DNA of 64,000 bases from Chitinophagaceae bacterium UBA1930. GTDB taxonomy: Bacteria > Bacteroidota > Bacteroidia > Chitinophagales > Chitinophagaceae. Shown in pieces: positions 35,860 to 45,100 of this stretch (position 1 is the first letter of the stretch; each line of letters begins with the position of its first letter). Both the position numbers and the translations under genes were made by a program. The notes under the pieces are model-generated. The model worked only from the letters and a program-made list of their open reading frames with translations. It was not told the origin of the DNA and did no database searches. Location: positions 124,001-188,000 of the forward strand of contig DDFK01000004.1 in assembly GCA_002337145.1 (NCBI GenBank), in the 5' to 3' direction.

Positions 35860-36473
35860 GTATTAAAGATAGTAGTAATCAGTAAGCTGCTATGCAGGCA
35901 GTTTTGCATAACAGGCAGCTTTAATTATCATCAACCGCCAGTTATGAAATAATTGCTACAATGCAAAAATTATCGGCTAATAATAAGACACAATCATTGC
36001 CCAAAAGCTGAATATCAACGTAGTATTTCGGATTGTACTTAAATATTTAGGTAATTGTACGTTTACATCATACCAGAAAAATTAGTTTCTTGCCTGTCAA
36101 TAATTATTATTTGACATGGAAACCCTTAAAACGACTTTGCCAGGTTTTGGCCGCAACACAGTCAGGCTGTGTGTTTTCTTATTGTGTCTTGTATTAACAG
36201 CCGTAGTAATCATACTCGATGTAATTATTGCCAGCAACAATGGCTGATAGGTTATAATGCATTAACTGCTTGTCAATTCTTGGAACAGTCTCGTTCCCGG
36301 AACCTTTTTCGCCACTATTCTTGCAGAGTACTGCTCTCTTTTCTGCACCAACAAATTAAATGGCTGTCAAGTAAACAAACTTGCGTTTACTGCTATTACC
36401 TTTAGCAGCGATGATGGCTGAGCCAATTGTTAGCCTCATTCAATAAACTCAAACAATACTTTTAATTGATACC
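35860..36473. other. 614-base gap between GH18 and tag
   Basis: This A/T-rich stretch contains the unmapped promoter of the leftward GH18 gene and one possible 43-codon gene at 36116-36247. TACTTTTA near 36458 is a one-mismatch -7 box for the tag gene. ACGTAGTA at 36018-36025 resembles the proposed ECF -10 element but lacks the -35 partner. Nothing else is supported. Confidence 0.4.
36116..36247 (+). CDS. Possible small membrane protein (43 aa)
   Basis: A short reading frame encoding METLKTTLPGFGRN followed by one hydrophobic segment (VFLLCLVLTAVVIILDVIIA) and a short polar end. The positive N-terminus and single helix fit a small inner-membrane protein. There is no homology I recognise. It lies alone in a long gap, 226 bases before tag, and could equally be chance. 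Confidence 0.3.
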   Translation: METLKTTLPGFGRNTVRLCVFLLCLVLTAVVIILDVIIASNNG

Positions 36474-37025
36474 ATGTCATACTGCAGCGTTATAGAATTC
36501 ATGCCCGACGAAAAAAAGGCATTGCACAAAGCCTACCACGATAAACTATATGGCTTTCCCATACACGACGACAACGAACTTTTTTGTCGCTTGGTACTGG
36601 AAATAAACCAGGCAGGCCTTAGTTGGGAAACCATACTCAAAAAGGAAGCTACGTTCAGAAAAGCATACCACAATTTCAATATCAAGAAAGTGGCAGCTTA
36701 TACCGAAGCCGATAGGGAAAGGCTTTTGGCAGACCCCGGCATTATACGCAACCGGTTAAAAATAAATGCAGCCATAGAAAACGCAAATACCATACTGCAA
36801 CTACAGAAGGAATATGGTTCGTTCGAAAAATGGCTGACCCACCATCATCCAAAAACAAAAGACGAATGGGTGAAACTGTTCAAAAAAACATTCAAGTTTA
36901 CTGGTGGCGAAATCGTGAACGAATTTTTAATGAGCATCGGTTACCTGCAAGGTGCCCATACAACAAGCTGCGAAATACATAAGCAGGTACTTAAAGCAAA
37001 ACCCATGTGGCTGACTAAAAAATAA
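36474..37025 (+). CDS. tag: DNA-3-methyladenine glycosylase I
   Basis: A 183-residue cytoplasmic DNA repair enzyme that removes 3-methyladenine from alkylated DNA. C4 and H22 (in KAYHDKLYG) correspond to the N-terminal zinc ligands of E. coli Tag. Y21, E43 in LVLEINQAGLSW and W51 match the base-binding pocket, and QGAHTTSCEIHKQ near the end supplies the C-terminal metal-binding region. Length agrees with the family (about 187). The helix-hairpin-like TFKFTGGEIVNEFLMSIGYLQ is also typical. It is a stand-alone gene, and its neighbours do not suggest an alkylation-response operon, although a SMUG2-type glycosylase gene is 1.2 kb downstream. Confidence 0.93.
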   Translation: MSYCSVIEFMPDEKKALHKAYHDKLYGFPIHDDNELFCRLVLEINQAGLSWETILKKEATFRKAYHNFNIKKVAAYTEADRERLLADPGIIRNRLKINAAIENANTILQLQKEYGSFEKWLTHHHPKTKDEWVKLFKKTFKFTGGEIVNEFLMSIGYLQGAHTTSCEIHKQVLKAKPMWLTKK

Positions 37026-37125
37026 GGGATATGGGTCGTGTAGATGATGTCTCTTATTATCGAACATACACTGGCATTACGACAAGCCAACCAATTTGAG
37101 ATATGGTTGTTGATGCTGCCGGGTT

Positions 37126-37133
37126 TATATTTG
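37126..37133 (+). promoter_or_regulatory. -7 promoter box before the HAD gene
   Basis: TATATTTG fits TANNTTTG exactly and lies 19 bases before the ATG at 37153. The -33 element is weak: GTTG at 37106-37109 is 16 bases away, and TTTG at 37095-37098 is too far. Confidence 0.45.
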
Positions 37134-37152
37134 CCAAAAAAACAACCGGATT

Positions 37153-37773
37153 ATGCTTGAGCCCGAAGTGTTAAACGATAAGTACCAGAAACTATTGAAG
37201 ATTACCGATAAAGGATTCAAGGCTTTTTTATACGACTGCGATGGTACGCTGGCAGATAACATGCAGGCCCACAAAGATTCTTATGTAAAAGTTGCAGCCA
37301 CCTATGGTATTGAACTTGATACTGCTATTATTGATGAACTGGCCGGCTGGCCAACAGTAAAAGTGGCTGCAGAAATAAGCAATCGCTACGGCGTGGCTTT
37401 TGATGCCATTGCATTTGCCGATGCCAAATCAAAAGTATTCTTCACCGATTTTATGGAAGGCACCAAGCCTATTGATTTTGTGTACAGGCACCTGATTGAA
37501 CATGCAGGCAAAATCAGGATAGGTGTGGTATCTGGTGGCAGCAGGCGTACCGTGCAACGTACTTTGGAAACCTTAGGTATTTGGGATAAAGTGGAAGTGC
37601 TGGTTGGTGCTGGCGATACCGTACATGGTAAACCTGCTGCCGATCCATTTTTATTGGCTGCAAAACAGTTGGACGTTGAACCTGATCAGTGCATGGTTTT
37701 TGAAGACGGCGAAGCAGGCGTAATGGCAGCTATTGCGGCTGGTATGCAATGGGTAAGGATTGACCAGATTTAG
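37153..37773 (+). CDS. HAD-superfamily hydrolase (phosphoglucomutase/phosphatase-like)
   Basis: A 206-residue cytoplasmic protein with all four HAD motifs: FLYDCDGTLADN (nucleophile D28 and acid/base D30), VVSGGSRRTVQRT (motif II), HGKPAADPF (Lys of motif III) and FEDGEAGVMAA (motif IV acids). A helical cap lies between motifs I and II, as in subfamily I enzymes of the beta-phosphoglucomutase/YqaB type. The substrate cannot be told from sequence, but sugar phosphates are usual. It is a single gene with a -7 promoter box in front and no partner. Confidence 0.88.
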   Translation: MLEPEVLNDKYQKLLKITDKGFKAFLYDCDGTLADNMQAHKDSYVKVAATYGIELDTAIIDELAGWPTVKVAAEISNRYGVAFDAIAFADAKSKVFFTDFMEGTKPIDFVYRHLIEHAGKIRIGVVSGGSRRTVQRTLETLGIWDKVEVLVGAGDTVHGKPAADPFLLAAKQLDVEPDQCMVFEDGEAGVMAAIAAGMQWVRIDQI

Positions 37774-37882
37774 GCTGACGATCATACACGGCAAACTGCG
37801 TAGAACCCCGTATTTTATTTTTTGTGGACAAATTGAAAGCATTAATTAATTTTTTTTGCTGCTGTCCTTTTATCTTTCCTGC

Positions 37883-38197
37883 ATGGATAAGCGGAATGAT
37901 ACCTTACAGGTGCTCTATAAAATTGTAAAGGAAGAAACACATCCCACCAATTACCACTGCACGCCCCGTGAAATGATCCTGCATTCCACCTTCGATTGGG
38001 AAATCATCAACAAACATCTTGAACTGTTGGAACAGGACGGTTCCGTAAAGATCCAGCATGGCGATGCCCCAAGTTTTTCCATCACAGAAAAAGGCATGTC
38101 GCTCTTGTTAGAGAATCCTATTACACAAAAAGAACTACAGCCGTTTCTTCTCGTTAAAGAAGCAGAAGAACAACAGGTAAAAAGCCAAGGGCTTTAA
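37883..38197 (+). CDS. Small winged-helix-like protein, unknown
   Basis: A 104-residue protein starting MDKRNDTLQVLYKIVKEE. The pattern of two or three helices followed by HLELLEQDGSVKIQHGDAPSFSITEKGMSLL looks like a winged-helix DNA-binding fold, in which the wing sits around the Gly/Asp segment and ITEKG is a common family phrase. The upstream ATG at 37856 would add nine hydrophobic residues and is less likely. I do not recognise the family. It lies 64 bases before the SMUG2-like gene and may be co-transcribed with it. Confidence 0.6.
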   Translation: MDKRNDTLQVLYKIVKEETHPTNYHCTPREMILHSTFDWEIINKHLELLEQDGSVKIQHGDAPSFSITEKGMSLLLENPITQKELQPFLLVKEAEEQQVKSQGL

Positions 38198-38261
38198 TTT
38201 GCTGTGGTTTCGGCTGCACGGCACTGCATCTACACCCGATAACCAATAAAGAAATGCAGGT

Positions 38262-38957
38262 ATGACATTTGCAGACAAAGCCATCCGTTTCAACAAACAG
38301 TTAAACTACACAGGTGCACCGTTGCCGCCCGGCATACGCATCATGAACCCCTTTAAAGAGTTTGATGGAACCATGCAAATTGCCGATACTTTTTACCATA
38401 AATACTACAACGACCATGCACCAAGGCATATCATATTGGGTATTAATCCAAGCAGGCTAGGGGCAGGGTTAACGGGTATTCCATTTACCGATCCCAAACG
38501 GTTGGTAAAAGAATGTGGCATACAGTACACTGGCCGTGTAACGCATGAACCATCTTCTGTATTCATGTACGAAATGATCCATGCCTATGGTGGTGTTGAA
38601 CGTTTTTACCAGCATTTCTACATCAACTCGCCATGCCCGCTGGGGTTCACTTCCATTGGCATCAATGGCAATGAAAAAAATTACAACTATTACGACAGTA
38701 AGGAATTGATAACTGCCGTAAAAGGTTTTATGATAGAGAGCATCCGTAAACTGCTTGCCCTGGGCATCCATACGGATACCTGCTTCTGCCTGGGTACAGG
38801 CAAAAACGAAAAATTCCTCAACAAGCTGAATGCGGAACATGCTTTTTTCAAAAAGATTGTACCGCTTGAGCATCCCCGCTTTATCATGCAATACAAAAAT
38901 GCCAGTAAGCAACACTACATCGATAAATACATTGCTGCCTTCGCTAGTGTGCAATAG
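38262..38957 (+). CDS. SMUG2-type uracil-DNA glycosylase family protein
   Basis: A 231-residue cytoplasmic protein of the uracil-DNA glycosylase superfamily, closest to the group formerly called DUF4918 and later SMUG2. The motif HIILGINPSRLGAGLTG (residues about 56-72) is the active-site loop with its Asn, and a second loop, PLEHPRFIMQYKN, lies in the last quarter. YINSPCPLGFTSIG is also characteristic. Its expected role is excision of uracil or related damaged bases from DNA. It is not part of the polysaccharide loci. I am confident of the superfamily but not of base specificity. Confidence 0.85.
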   Translation: MTFADKAIRFNKQLNYTGAPLPPGIRIMNPFKEFDGTMQIADTFYHKYYNDHAPRHIILGINPSRLGAGLTGIPFTDPKRLVKECGIQYTGRVTHEPSSVFMYEMIHAYGGVERFYQHFYINSPCPLGFTSIGINGNEKNYNYYDSKELITAVKGFMIESIRKLLALGIHTDTCFCLGTGKNEKFLNKLNAEHAFFKKIVPLEHPRFIMQYKNASKQHYIDKYIAAFASVQ

Positions 38958-39157
38958 TCAAGGGCAAATATTCCGATGCCTTGGTGGATAGTATAGTCAA
39001 TACCCACAACAACTGCTTCTGCAAAATACTGTCGTCCGCTCTGTTGGTATGATTGCACGGTTCGTCGTTTTTGCAATCGTTTGCGTAAATAACTGGCTGT
39101 TATCAATTCAAATGAAAATAAGTTTATTGTGCCAAGGCCAACGATTACTGCTTTCAT

Positions 39158-39739
39158 ATGATAAACGAAACCTACTTGATAACCCGGTTAAAAAACGGCG
39201 ACCAACAAGCATTCAGACAAGTATTTGAGCTGTATGTAAACAAGGTGTACCAATTTGTGTACGGTTATGTGAAAGAGCGTACAGAGGCCGAAGACATTGT
39301 GCAGAACGTGTTTCACAAGGTTTGGGTTAAACGGGATACGATTGATGCCGACAAATCATTCAGCGGCTTTCTGTTCACCATTGCCTACCGCAAAATTGTT
39401 GATCATATAAGACAGCATACCCAAAAGAAAAAACATGCCATCGTCCGCTTCCTGCACCATGAAGAACCCTTTTCCAACACATCGGCAGACCATCTGCTGA
39501 TTGACCACGAACTGGCTTCGCAATACGAAAGGGCACTCAATACACTCACGCCCAAACGAAAGGAAATATTTTTGCTGAGCAGGCATCTCGGCCTGTCCAA
39601 CAAAGAAATTGCTGAAAAATTGCAACTGTCTGTAAAGACCGTAGAAAACCACATGACGGCTGCATTGTTTACACTCAAAGAGTTTTTAAGGAAAGCAGAG
39701 ATAGGCGTGGTAGCACTCTGCATCACTTCCCTTTTATAA
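39158..39739 (+). CDS. ECF RNA polymerase sigma-70 factor
   Basis: A 193-residue sigma factor of the Bacteroidota FecI-like family. Region 2 has YVNKVYQFVYGYVKERTEAED and IVQNVFHKVWVK, and region 4 has LGLSNKEIAEKLQLSVKTVENHM, the helix-turn-helix that reads the -35 element. A hydrophobic C-terminal end (IGVVALCITSLL) is common in this group. It should be released from the FecR anti-sigma (40997) when the STN-type SusC (42116) binds its glycan, and then direct transcription of the pectin genes. The two boxes shared by the PL9 and FecR upstream regions are its likely targets. AACGATT lies 11 bases before the start, and no shared boxes precede this gene. Confidence 0.95.
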   Translation: MINETYLITRLKNGDQQAFRQVFELYVNKVYQFVYGYVKERTEAEDIVQNVFHKVWVKRDTIDADKSFSGFLFTIAYRKIVDHIRQHTQKKKHAIVRFLHHEEPFSNTSADHLLIDHELASQYERALNTLTPKRKEIFLLSRHLGLSNKEIAEKLQLSVKTVENHMTAALFTLKEFLRKAEIGVVALCITSLL

Positions 39740-39754
39740 AATTTCATGTCTGCA

Positions 39755-39783
39755 TAGGGGTTTACAGTTGACGCAACGTAGTA
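39755..39783 (+). promoter_or_regulatory. Putative ECF sigma promoter of the PL9 gene
   Basis: TAGGGGTT at 39755-39762 and ACGTAGTA at 39776-39783, separated by 13 bases, 44 bases before the PL9 ATG. The same two octamers at the same spacing precede the FecR gene. The intervening 13 bases differ. The gap between box cores suits -35/-10 elements. Confidence 0.65.
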
Positions 39784-39827
39784 AATGCTGTAACGAATTT
39801 TCTATAACGATTAAATTGTAAACCATT

Positions 39828-40724
39828 ATGAAAAAGACCACATGCAGCATGCTGCTATGTATTGTTCTTGCCTTTTCGGCCTGTAAAAAAACAAACGATT
39901 CCCCCGCACCCGCAGATGAGCCTGTAACACCACAGGCAAGCAGCAACCCATTGTTTGTTGCAAAAACAACAACAGTTACTACCGAAGCTGCATTGAAATC
40001 TGCAGTGGCTTCAGCAGTGGCTGGCGACATCATTACCATTAGTGGTACCATTAACCTCACCAGCACTTTGCAACTGCTTAGTAGCGGCACTTCAAGTTCC
40101 AAAATCAATATCAGTGGCGGCACGCTCAACTGCTCTGGCCTGCCATCGGGTAGCTGGGGCGTAAAAGTAAACGGCAGCTACTGGAACATACAGAACATGA
40201 CCATCAAGAATGCACCCAGTTGCGGTATCGTGTTCCAAACGGGCGGCTACAACTATGTGTACAATGTAACCACATCTGGCAATGGCGATTCTGGCCTGCA
40301 GATATACAACAGCGGCCACCACAACAATATCAGCTACTGCCATTCCAATGACAACTATGATGCATCTGCCGGTGGCGAAAATGCCGATGGCTACGCCTGC
40401 AAGCTTTCCGCAGGGCAAGGCAACAAGTTTGACCATTGCGTGGCCAACCACAACTCCGATGATGGGTGGGACCTCTATGGCCAACCATACACCGTAACCA
40501 TTACCAATTGCACGGCCAGCAACAATGGCTATGGTACTGCCGGCGATGGCAACGGTTTTAAACTGGGCAGTGCAGGGCAAAACGTGGCACATACCGTAAC
40601 CAGTTGTACCGCTACCAACAACCTGGCATGGGGTTACGATGGCAACGGAAATACTGGCCATATAACCACTACAGGTAGTGGCGGTTCCGGAAACGGGGCA
40701 GGGCTGTTTACAAGGATTTATTAA
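39828..40724 (+). CDS. PL9-like pectate lyase, lipoprotein
   Basis: A 298-residue lipoprotein (lipobox FSACKK, Cys19) folding as a right-handed beta-helix. ADGYACKL, NSDDGWDLYG and GNGFKLG are PL9 landmarks. D187, D211, D212 and D215 reproduce the spacing of the four calcium-binding Asp of Pel9A (209, 233, 234, 237), and K245 is the candidate base (273 in Pel9A). It should cleave homogalacturonan by beta-elimination at the cell surface. The chain ends soon after TATNNLAWGYDGNGN in a Gly/Ser/Thr-rich tail, so the last helix coils are shorter than in typical PL9 enzymes. It lies between the sigma and anti-sigma genes behind a putative sigma-dependent promoter, and a strong terminator follows. 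Confidence 0.85.
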   Translation: MKKTTCSMLLCIVLAFSACKKTNDSPAPADEPVTPQASSNPLFVAKTTTVTTEAALKSAVASAVAGDIITISGTINLTSTLQLLSSGTSSSKINISGGTLNCSGLPSGSWGVKVNGSYWNIQNMTIKNAPSCGIVFQTGGYNYVYNVTTSGNGDSGLQIYNSGHHNNISYCHSNDNYDASAGGENADGYACKLSAGQGNKFDHCVANHNSDDGWDLYGQPYTVTITNCTASNNGYGTAGDGNGFKLGSAGQNVAHTVTSCTATNNLAWGYDGNGNTGHITTTGSGGSGNGAGLFTRIY

Positions 40725-40901
40725 GCAGGCAATAAAAACGTACGTTATGGCTCAATAAATGTTTTACATAAAAAGTAAAGCTTTGCTTGTGCCTTTGTGT
40801 ATTCGTGGTCAATAAAACAATATGTACCTATTTTAATTGTTGCATACAATGGATGCTAACCAATAAAAACCACCCTTTCATTTAGTAGTACGTTTTTGTA
40901 C

Positions 40902-40937
40902 AATAGTTGCAGTGTACAGCTGCAACTATTTTTTTTT
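40902..40937 (+). terminator. Strong rho-independent terminator after PL9
   Basis: Perfect eleven-base arms AATAGTTGCAG (40902-40912) and CTGCAACTATT (40920-40930) around a seven-base loop, running into an unbroken T-tract to 40937. It separates the PL9 transcript from the FecR gene, whose own putative promoter begins ten bases later. Confidence 0.92.
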
Positions 40938-40946
40938 ATGACCAAT

Positions 40947-40975
40947 TAGGGGTTGGCCACTTTTTTTACGTAGTA
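40947..40975 (+). promoter_or_regulatory. Putative ECF sigma promoter of the FecR-SusCD genes
   Basis: TAGGGGTT at 40947-40954, 13 bases, then ACGTAGTA at 40968-40975, 21 bases before the FecR ATG. Boxes and spacing are identical to those before PL9. Its position directly behind a terminator is what one expects of a promoter. Confidence 0.68.
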
Positions 40976-40996
40976 CTGGATAAGAAAGATGACTCA

Positions 40997-42082
40997 ATGA
41001 ACAGATCCGCCCTTGAACGGTTTTTTTTGAACCAGTGCACCGACGTTGAAAAAACGGAGATGGAGGACTGGATACGTGATCCAGCAAACGATTCCCAACT
41101 GCAGGCCTTTATGAAATGGCAATGGGACCAGCCAGCTGTGACCCATGACACCGCAACGCCTGATGCCGATAAAATCTGGCAAAACCTTCAACAACAGATA
41201 GCTAACGATGATAGTACATACCAGGACGAAGAAACAGCAACACCGGTAGTATCTCTGTTCCGCAAAAAAAAGCTGCGTTACTTTTCGGCCGCAGCCATTC
41301 TGCTCATCATGGTTTGCAGTTATTTTGGTTACCGCCATTTTGACCATGCAGCCATCAACAACAATCTTGCTGCCTACGGCAGCCATATAGAAACAAAGAA
41401 AAATAATACCGCTTCCGAAACAACGGTGTTGTTAGAAGATGGCACAATGGTCAGGCTAACGCCCAATGCATCCATATCGTACCCGCAGCATTTTGGCAAC
41501 GATAAACGGGAAGTGAGCCTGCTGGGCAACGCTTTCTTCGAAGTGGCCAAAAATCCTGCAAAGCCTTTTCTGGTGTACACCAACAATGTTGTAACAAAAG
41601 TGCTGGGCACCAGCTTCACCATCCGTACAGATTCGGGTACAAACAACATAAGTGTTGCCGTACATACCGGCCGGGTACAGGTGTTTGAAAAAAGCACGGC
41701 AAATGAACCCCAGCTCAATACCAAAAGCCTTACCACTAACGGCGTTATCATTACTGCCAACCAGCAAACCGTGTACTCGCAGCAGCAGGGCAATTTCAAA
41801 ACAACATTGGTTGCCACGCCAATGCCCGTTCCCGGCAAGCAGGTTCAAAAAAGCTACTTCGATTTCAACAGGCAGCCACTTGGTGTAGTGCTCAGCAGGA
41901 TTGAACAGGTGTATGGTGTAGAAGTGGTACCTGAAAACGAAAACCTCAACAAATGCATATTCTCCGGCGAGCTGGATGACGATAGCCTGTTTGAAAAACT
42001 GGATATACTATGCCTGGCCATCAACGCCACTTACGAGGTTGCCGGAACAAAAGTGCTGTTAAAAGGAAAGGGTTGCAAATAA
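40997..42082 (+). CDS. FecR-family anti-sigma factor
   Basis: A 361-residue inner-membrane protein. The cytoplasmic N-terminal part (MNRSALERFFLNQCTDVEKTEMEDW) binds the sigma factor. A membrane helix follows at about 94-110 (FSAAAILLIMVCSYFGY), and the periplasmic FecR domain has TVLLEDGTMVRLTPNASISYP, REVSLLGNAFFEVAKN and VTKVLGTSFTIRT. The C-terminal domain (FDFNRQPLGVVLSRIEQVYGVEV) resembles the STN-like fold that meets the SusC N-terminal domain. The start at 40997 fits the family and the promoter; an upstream in-frame ATG at 40907 lies inside the terminator hairpin. The SusC gene begins 33 bases after its stop. Confidence 0.95.
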   Translation: MNRSALERFFLNQCTDVEKTEMEDWIRDPANDSQLQAFMKWQWDQPAVTHDTATPDADKIWQNLQQQIANDDSTYQDEETATPVVSLFRKKKLRYFSAAAILLIMVCSYFGYRHFDHAAINNNLAAYGSHIETKKNNTASETTVLLEDGTMVRLTPNASISYPQHFGNDKREVSLLGNAFFEVAKNPAKPFLVYTNNVVTKVLGTSFTIRTDSGTNNISVAVHTGRVQVFEKSTANEPQLNTKSLTTNGVIITANQQTVYSQQQGNFKTTLVATPMPVPGKQVQKSYFDFNRQPLGVVLSRIEQVYGVEVVPENENLNKCIFSGELDDDSLFEKLDILCLAINATYEVAGTKVLLKGKGCK

Positions 42083-42115
42083 ACGGTAGCCATTGAAAAA
42101 GTATGGCTGCCTTTA

Positions 42116-45100
42116 ATGATTGAAAATAAACGATTGCTGTTTCTAATGCTGCTTGCAATGTGTAGATGTATAAGAAAAATGCTTGTTGTTGCCATGCTAT
42201 TGTTGCTGCTTGCCAACAATACCAATGGTCAGGAGCTGCCCGGCAAAAAGGTTTCTGTTCATGCATACAACACACCATTGCTGAAAGTGATAGAAGAAGT
42301 ACAGGTGCAAACAGGTATCAGGTTCGTGTACAGCCCAACCGTTATTGAAGACAACAAGAAGGTAACCTTCGATTGCAGCAACAAACCGTTAAAGGATTTT
42401 CTGGATGGTTTCTTTCCTGCATACGGTATTGCCTATAAAATAATAAACGATAAGAAAGTCTTGCTATTCATCGAAAAAAATAACTGGAAAGATACACTCC
42501 AAACCGGAGTACGTGTTGCTGTAAAGCCAATGCAAACGGTTATTGCAGGAACAGTGACTGATGAAAAAGGCAACCCACTGCCCGGTGCAAATGTGTTGGT
42601 AAAAGAAAAAAATATGGGCGTTGAAACCGATGATGACGGTGCATTCTTCCTCCGGTTCAGCACAGCTAATGCCGATATGAAATACACCCTTTCAATCAGC
42701 TACATTAATTACAGAACCGCAACCATAGTGGCAGACGCAAAAACTGCTGTTGCGGTAAAACTGGAAAAGACAAGCACGGATTTAAGCGATATCGTTATAG
42801 TGGGTTATGGCTCCATAAAACGTAAGGATATAACGGGTTCCATTTCTTCCATATCGGCAAGGCAACTGAAATCGAACCCACTCTCATCTGCTGCCGAAGT
42901 GCTGCAAGGCAGGTTGGCGGGTGTACAGATTACGGCTTCTGAAGGGGCCCCTGGTGCAGAGATTGTGGTACGCATACGTGGCGGCAGTTCCATTACACAA
43001 GACAATTCGCCCGTATATATTGTAGATGGTGTGCAGGTAGAAAACGCATTGGCCGTTATAGCACCGCAAGACATTGCCACAGTTGATGTATTGAAAGATG
43101 CAGCCACCACCGCCATATATGGTGCAAGGGGTGCAAACGGTGTTATCATCATAACAACAAAAGCAGGCAGGCCCGGTAAAACCCAGCTTACCTACAACGC
43201 ATCTTTTGGCTGGCGTGAACTGCCCAAAGAAATGAATGTACTAAGCCCATACAATTTTGTGGTATGGCAATATGAAAGAAGCCGTGGTAATATTACAGAC
43301 AGTACCAGTTTTGCCAAAACCTATGGCACAACCTGGGATACATTGAATGCCTATAAAAACATTGCACCCATTGATTGGCAACAAAAAGTATTTGGCCGCA
43401 AGGCAAGCTACCGCAACCACAACATTGCCATCAGCGGCGGTAGCAAAACCACCACTTTCAATCTAAGCATCACAGCCAATAAAGAAGATGGTTTATTGCT
43501 TGAATCGGGCTTTGACAGGAAGCTGGTGAATTTTAAACTGGAACATACCATCAACAACCAATTGAAAATCGGCATGACGGTACGTTACCTGGACCAGACC
43601 ATTAGCGGTGCAGGCACTACCAATACAGGCACAAGAACAACAAACAGGCTAAGGCATAGCATCGTGTACAGGCCTTTCGATATTCCCACAGTGCCATCAT
43701 CCAACCAATTTGACGAAGCCTACTACCTGGCATCCAACCAGGTGCAAAACCCTGTAATACTTACACAGGCAGAGTATAGGAGGCAATACACAAAAGCAAC
43801 TTATTTAACGGGCTTCATCAACTACACCGTGTTCAAAAACCTTGTCTTCAGATCCACTGTTGGTTTTGATAACACCAATATACGGCAAGACCTTTTCTTC
43901 AGTAAGCTAACCACCACTGCAAGAACCTATGCAAGCCTGCCTGTGGCATCAATAGGCGAGCAGAACAATACAAGCATCACCAACTCAAACACTTTGCAAT
44001 ACAGTGTTACCAGCAAGAATGCACAACATGATTTTTCCTTGCTGGTAGGACAGGAAACAGTGGATGTAAAAGCAAAATCAACCTATATAGAAACACGGTA
44101 CTTTCCGGCAGATATCAGTGCAGACAAGGCATTGGCAAATATGAACCTCGGCTCGCCACCACCAGGCTCATCGGAACCATTGCCATCATCGAGTGTAAAC
44201 CCACCCAGCCGCATTTTTTCTTTTTTCGGCAGGCTCAGCTACGCATACGCAAGCAAGTACTTGCTAACATTGAACCTACGGGATGATAGGTCCTCCAAGT
44301 TCAGTTACAACAAAGGTGCACTGGTTTTCCCATCAGGCTCCTTTGCATGGAGGTTCTCCAAAGAAAAATTCATGCATAAGCTTTCATGGATAAGTGATGG
44401 AAAAATAAGAATAGGTTATGGTGTGGTAGGCAACAACCGTATTGGCGACCTGCTATACGAACAACTGTATGGTGTTACGGGTATGTATGCCCTCAACCAC
44501 ACAGTGCTTCCGGCCTTTTCGCCAACGGCATTGGCCAACCCCAATTTGACATGGGAGAAAAACATCAGCAGGAACATTGGGCTCGACCTTTCCTTCTTCA
44601 AAGGAAGGCTGCAGTTTTCGATGGATGTGTACAGGAACACGGCAAACGACCTGCTGCTGGCCGTTGCCATTCCGCCAACGGTTGGCTATACTTCGCAATT
44701 ACAAAATATAGGCTCTACGTCCAATAGGGGCGTGGAACTGCAACTGGATGCCATTGCCGTTCGCAATAAAAATTTTACATGGACAACCAGCTTCAATATT
44801 GCCTTTAACCGCAATAGGGTTGAAAGCCTGGGTGGTGTTGCACAACTAACCAGGAGTGCAGGCTGGCAAGGCACGGATGGTGTGGATGATTATCTGGTAA
44901 AAGTTGGGCAGCCGGTAGGGTTGATGTACGGTTTTGTTACAGATGGCTTTTATAAGGTCAGCGATTTTGATTACAATACTGCTACTGGTACCTATACATT
45001 AAAAGCTGGCATCCCTTCAAATGCTTCGTTATACGGGGCACCACAACCGGGCTCCATAAAACTAAAAGACATCAATGGCGATGGCGTAGTAAACTCCGAT

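Noticed and set aside
36018..36025. Third copy of ACGTAGTA as an ECF promoter
   Set aside because: The TAGGGGTT partner is missing at the 13-base distance (the sequence there is TTGCCCAA), and no rightward gene starts close by.
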